A model generated the notes under the pieces. That model did no database searches. It was given only the letters and a program-made list of their open reading frames with translations, and had not been told where the DNA came from. Source: Owenia fusiformis (lineage: Eukaryota > Annelida > Polychaeta > Sabellida > Oweniidae). From it: DNA of 64,000 nucleotides. A program made the translations under genes and the position numbers. Of this stretch, positions 60,801 through 64,000 are shown in pieces. The stretch spans positions 28,277,375 through 28,341,374 of the forward strand of contig CAIIXF020000005.1 in NCBI GenBank assembly GCA_903813345.2, read 5' to 3'. Each line of letters opens with the position of its first letter. Positions within the stretch are counted from its first letter, which is position 1.

Positions 60801-61663
60801 CCAGTTATTTTTGCGTGACAGAAAATGTCACGCAAATACGCATTTTACCTGGTAAATGTCAAGCAAAAATATTTCAGTAGAAAAATTTCTAAAAAAGATC
60901 GTCTACACAGCAAAAATACGAACGTCGGAAAAAAATGTACGCATTTCGTTCGGACTTTTCACGCGAATTGCGTATATGTCACGCATTCTGTTCGAAATTT
61001 TTCGTACCTACCCCCCGAAAAATTTGAGGTGTTCAAAATTTGGCAAGATGTAATAAAATTTAAACCAAGGTGTTCAAAATTTAGATCAAGGTGTCCAGAT
61101 TTGGACCAAGGTGTCCACATTTTGAGGGGAGGTGTTCAACATTTCCAAGTCACTCATGTTAGGTGTTCCCAAGTTGACAGGCCTGTATATGTGAATCTAT
61201 TCACAACTGAACATCTGAAAATAAAGTTTTCCAATGAATGGTTAAGGGCAATATTAAATTATTTGTAAAATATTTCACATACACCATAATTATATAATTG
61301 ATAACAACCTTAAAAGATATTTCAGATAATGCAATTCACACACCCAATACCACTGGCAGTTATGAAGCTCTTCAAAATGCACCAGACACTACAAATATCC
61401 ACAAGGTTTACCCGCCCGATCATCATATGGAACAGTATGTCCGCCAGTTGGCCAAAGAAGCACTGGCTAAATACAGAGACCTTTTTGAAGTCGCCAAATA
61501 CATCAGAGAACATTTTGATGAAATACATAAACCACCTTGGCAGTGTTTTGTACATGAAGGTGCCTATACACCAACTATGGATGGAACTCCATACATTCAT
61601 CTAAGTGTGGGACATATGCACATTGCACTTTTTAAAACTTATTGGATTGGTGATGATGATTGA
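54805..61663 (+). CDS. Predicted type II membrane protein with two LC8 (dynein light chain)-like domains
   Basis: Five exons: 54805-55060, 56151-56453, 60078-60302, 60573-60629 and 61326-61663 (TGA). All GT/AG, every intron phase 1, giving 392 aa. Residues 1-56 are polar, ending in basic YPKKRCP; a TM helix lies at about 57-81. Residues 87-186 are a Thr/Ser/Pro-rich stalk with N-glycosylation sequons (NET, NTT) and a CNC pair. The first LC8-like domain (about 188-261) is in exon 3: DVIKII...YIRIRLNQKYKEPWQCF...HFVRYQMGALEYIVFRT. Exon 4 and the start of exon 5 are a linker (RSQTDRNATSASTPCC...). The second domain (about 315-387) has LAKEALAKY, VAKYIREHFDEIHKPPWQCF and IHLSVGHMHIALFKT. Both match the family pattern of helix, (K)xxPxWxC(V/F), then strand GxxxIxLFK. 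Canonical LC8 is about 90 aa, soluble and dimeric. Basic residues before the TM predict N-inside, C-outside. A role is unknown. Confidence 0.9.
57074..57435. mobile_element. MITE with TACTGTAAGTTGC ends, in an intron
   Basis: The left end TACTGTAAGTTGCTTTAATT is matched by AATTAAAGCAACTTACAGTA on the right. Internal motifs TTTAATTTGGCGGATT and AATCCGCCAAATTAAA are also inverted. It is related in sequence to the palindrome at 53530. Confidence 0.75.
58643..58942. mobile_element. TTAA-flanked MITE (CGTCTTGAGTCCCAG ends)
   Basis: Positions 58647-58938, ends CGTCTTGAGTCCCAGG/CTGGGTAGTCAAGAGG, flanked by TTAA. The internal hairpin is TGACGAGAAATCTCGTCA. The flanking host segment AAGTCCATTGCATACTTA is itself repeated at about 58628, 58951 and 58988. 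A truncated relative is at 20018. It lies in an intron of the LC8-like gene. Confidence 0.78.
59219..60036. mobile_element. 814-bp Tc1/mariner-like MITE with about 200-bp TIRs
   Basis: Positions 59221-60034 are flanked by TA. Ends TCAGGTGTCCCAAAAAAA... are inverted for about 200 bp (TTGAGCCACTTTTTGACAAG, ATCTCAGCAACTGATGA, GATCAAGTAAATATT). No transposase frame. It ends 43 bp before exon 3 of the LC8-like gene, close to the splice acceptor. Confidence 0.85.
60735..61185. mobile_element. 451-bp MITE with CAGGCCTGTCAACT ends
   Basis: The left end CAGGCCTGTCAACT is matched by AGTTGACAGGCCTG. Flanks TATATG are shared (8 bp with mismatches: TATATATG/TATATGTG). The interior has GCGTATTTGTCACGCATT motifs and a short tandem AGGTGTTCAAAATTTGG/AGGTGTCCA repeat (61028-61160). 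The 147-aa ORF at 60825-61268 is within the element and not a gene. Confidence 0.8.
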
Positions 61664-61676
61664 TTTATAGCAACTT

Positions 61677-61865
61677 TGTGCTGGTGTGTAGCTAGGGGGC
61701 TCCCTTGAACCTCCCCCTTGGCCAAAAATTTTTTCAAAATCAAGCATTTTTTCTGAGCACTTTTCACGTGATTTTGGGCCAAAGTTATCAAATGTTAATA
61801 CCCCCTGGAATTTTTTGAAAAGTTAACCCCCCTTGGCAAGAACTGGCTACAGGCCTGTTGTACAG
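61677..61865. mobile_element. CAGGCCCGTAGCCAG-family MITE in the 3' UTR of the LC8-like gene
   Basis: It starts CTGGTGTGTAGCTAGGGGG (diverged) and ends TGGCTACAGGCCTG. Flanks TTGTG/TTGTA fit a 5-bp duplication. It begins about 15 bp after the stop codon, so it probably lies in the mature 3' UTR. Confidence 0.8.
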
Positions 61866-62631
61866 GTCTATATATCCTGGTAATTTTTGCAACTTACTAT
61901 TCATTTAAAAAACCTATGTGTCCTATATTCTGTTTTTAAACAAACAAACAAGAATACTGTAAATAGCTGCGCTCAAATTCAGTTATTGCTGATAATCAGG
62001 GGTACATTTCTCAAAACATCAATATACTGCTTTCTCATGCTGCTTCTTGGGAGAATATAGATAGCAGATGGCTGTTCACCCACCCAATGTGACCACTTTC
62101 AATTAGTCAAAATAGTGTCAACTAATTAGTAATACTGCTGAAGAGCCATAAAACTGATGGTAACCAATGCTTTCAGACCCATTTTGATGTCATATCACCA
62201 TGATTACAACAATATATTAAATAATTGTTTTGGGAAATGGACCCCTGGAAAGGATAGTATGTACTTCATGTTCTACATAAGTTACAAATATTTACAAACT
62301 CTGTTTTACTAGAGTATTTGAACTGTACATAAAATGCAATTATTTCCACAAAAATGCTGTTAGAAAGTGTATTTGTTCTTAATTCGATGGCAGTTTTAAT
62401 CTGGCAGATTTGAAACATTCAACAAAGTAGATCCTCACCAAAATCCCTTGAGATTAAACTGTATGTTAGATAGTGCTATTTACTTTTAATACAGATAGTC
62501 TAGGAGTTATACCATAGAGCCTATACTAATTATATTTTGCTTTTGTGTCATTACACTTATGATACAGATCATTTGGCAGAGAGACAGTCTATTTGTCTTA
62601 CCAAGATTTAACAGGTGCCACGACAATGGGA

Positions 62632-62811
62632 ACTCTCAGGTCCGTTGCCAGCCCCCACCCCCTGGCCAAAATTTCCTTTATAAATCCTGCAGTTTTGCAC
62701 TATTTTGAGCACTTTTCAAGTGATTTTGGGTCAAGATTGTCCTAAATGAGCCCCCCTCATTTTTTGGAAACCGAACCTCCTTGGCAAAAGCTGGCTATAG
62801 GCCTGACCCTA
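62632..62811. mobile_element. CAGGCCCGTAGCCAG-family MITE
   Basis: It starts CAGGTCCGTTGCCAGCCCCC and ends TGGCTATAGGCCTG, with flanks ACTCT/ACCCT. The interior contains TGGCCAAAATTTCCTTTATA and TGATTTTGGGTCAAGATTGT. Confidence 0.78.
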
Positions 62812-62876
62812 GTCTCACTGCTTAGTGATCACCCTGTATTGTAAAAATATAATAGCATGAATGTACGGACATGAAT

Positions 62877-62882
62877 AATAAA
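62877..62882 (+). terminator. Candidate poly(A) signal of the LC8-like gene
   Basis: AATAAA about 1.2 kb after the stop; nearer hexamers are not obvious. The remaining sequence to 64000 shows no supportable gene. Confidence 0.3.
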
Positions 62883-64000
62883 TTGTTTTCACAGTTTTAT
62901 TCTAAAACACTTTATTTGATATACAGTATACAAACTAGGACTACAAAAACAATGGTAAAACATACATATGATTTTCGAGACCGTTTTAATGACTTTATAA
63001 ATATGCACCGCAGATAATGCTTACAAATGTAATAATAAAAAATACTGTTTGGCAATAAGCAAATGACACTATTCAGTATTAGTGCACCGGTATGAACACA
63101 AGTGTGGTTGAAAATGCACCATTGAGTCAATATACAAATGTTATGAAATGTTAAAAAATTTATAGAATAATATAAAATAAAATGAGTGGCTTGACTAAAT
63201 CAACTTATAACATGCATTTGTGAATTTATGTATTTTCTAATGAATTGCACCTTTAATTAGCTTTCATAAATCATTTTTGCACCATTTCAGAAAAAGTCAC
63301 ATAAACATAAAATATAATTATAAACGCATTATTCATCAATAAAACTAGAATATCATTGACTGCAGAATTAAAACAATGTCCTCTTACATATTGAACCCCA
63401 GCCATAGTTTCACTGCCTTCTAATTTCTGTCACAAACTCTTCATTTCACATGATTAAAAATGGAAGGCAGCTTCAAAAGAATAGTACTTTTAAGTCAGTT
63501 GTTGTTACATTTTACAAAAAGAGTTGTTACATCTAACACAAGTCAAACGGAGAACAATATTGCATTGGGAAGTTTATCAACAAATGCCTACAGTTACCTA
63601 TTTTCAAACTTATATAAATATTAACTTTGGAAAATCGTAATAATTCATGTAGAAGATTCCAAAAATATTAAGTAATGCTCTTAAAATTTACCCAGCATGC
63701 ACAAGAACTGCCCCATTCTGGATTTTCATACCAAGGAGCATCCCTCCAAATTTCAAAATCAATCAATCAAATGTGTTACCTGGAAACAAGCAAACAAGAA
63801 TTCACTGACACTGACCAGATGGATTATGATTGGTTAAAATGTGAAACAAGGATGAACATGATTGGATGAAACATGATAAGAAGTATAATACATGAATATG
63901 ATTGGTTAAAAGTTAAAACCTGATATTATAGGATGGAACACTGATTGATTGTACATGGGGTGAATGATTTGTCATTCATGATATCATACACATACTCCTT

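Noticed and set aside
60825-61268. 147-aa open frame
   Set aside because: Covers most of a MITE with CAGGCCTGTCAACT ends and its internal tandem repeats; not joined to the LC8-like gene by any splice site.

Overview
This is an AT-rich, intron-rich animal nuclear DNA window with five protein-coding genes embedded in many short, non-autonomous transposons. All five gene models were assembled by hand from GT/AG splice sites, keeping reading phase across every junction. No database search was possible. The gene set (MCM10, phosducin-like PDCL, a C3orf18-type small membrane protein) is metazoan. The compact introns, dense MITE content, tRNA-derived SINE and L1/Tx1-like LINE suggest a marine invertebrate, perhaps a mollusc or another lophotrochozoan. 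That placement is inference from style, not proof.

Layout. 1-5972 (+): 3' part of MCM10 (six exons, 5' end outside the window). One intron holds a 1.7-kb hAT-like element with an 831-bp foldback element nested inside it. The intron before the zinc-ribbon exon holds a young 5'-truncated LINE with a perfect 15-bp target duplication. 8271-14870 (-): a 675-aa type I membrane protein of unrecognised family, with a Cys-rich/beta ectodomain, Pro/Thr stalk, one TM helix and a long acidic tail carrying an RVSF motif. 14871-27427: a repeat-rich intergenic stretch with several MITEs, a 1.4-kb array of AGGTCA-type nuclear-receptor half-sites and a very recent 700-bp tandem duplication. 27428-33224 (-): complete PDCL (phosducin-like, 299 aa, seven coding exons), with a 9-copy 35-bp minisatellite and a SINE in its introns. 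33240-42867: intergenic, with a hairpin, a 2.4-kb long-terminal-inverted-repeat element, small MITEs and a dead mariner transposon. 42975-49921 (+): a C3orf18-like 165-aa single-pass protein. 54805-61663 (+): a 392-aa predicted type II membrane protein whose C-terminal side carries two dynein light chain (LC8)-like domains. 61664-64000: its 3' region, containing two more MITEs.

The strongest candidate for something undescribed is the 54.8-61.7 kb gene. LC8 is normally a small soluble cytoplasmic hub protein. Here two diverged copies sit behind a transmembrane helix and a Thr/Ser/Pro-rich stalk, and charge distribution puts them outside the cell or in the lumen. Its introns are all phase 1, as in genes built by exon shuffling. 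The other notable points are the acidic-tail membrane protein with a possible PP1-docking motif, the nuclear-receptor half-site array, and two genes whose stop codons sit at the edge of minisatellites.

The genes are functionally unrelated housekeeping or membrane proteins and nothing suggests co-regulation. MCM10 and the acidic-tail gene converge. PDCL and the C3orf18-like gene are divergent, about 9.7 kb apart.
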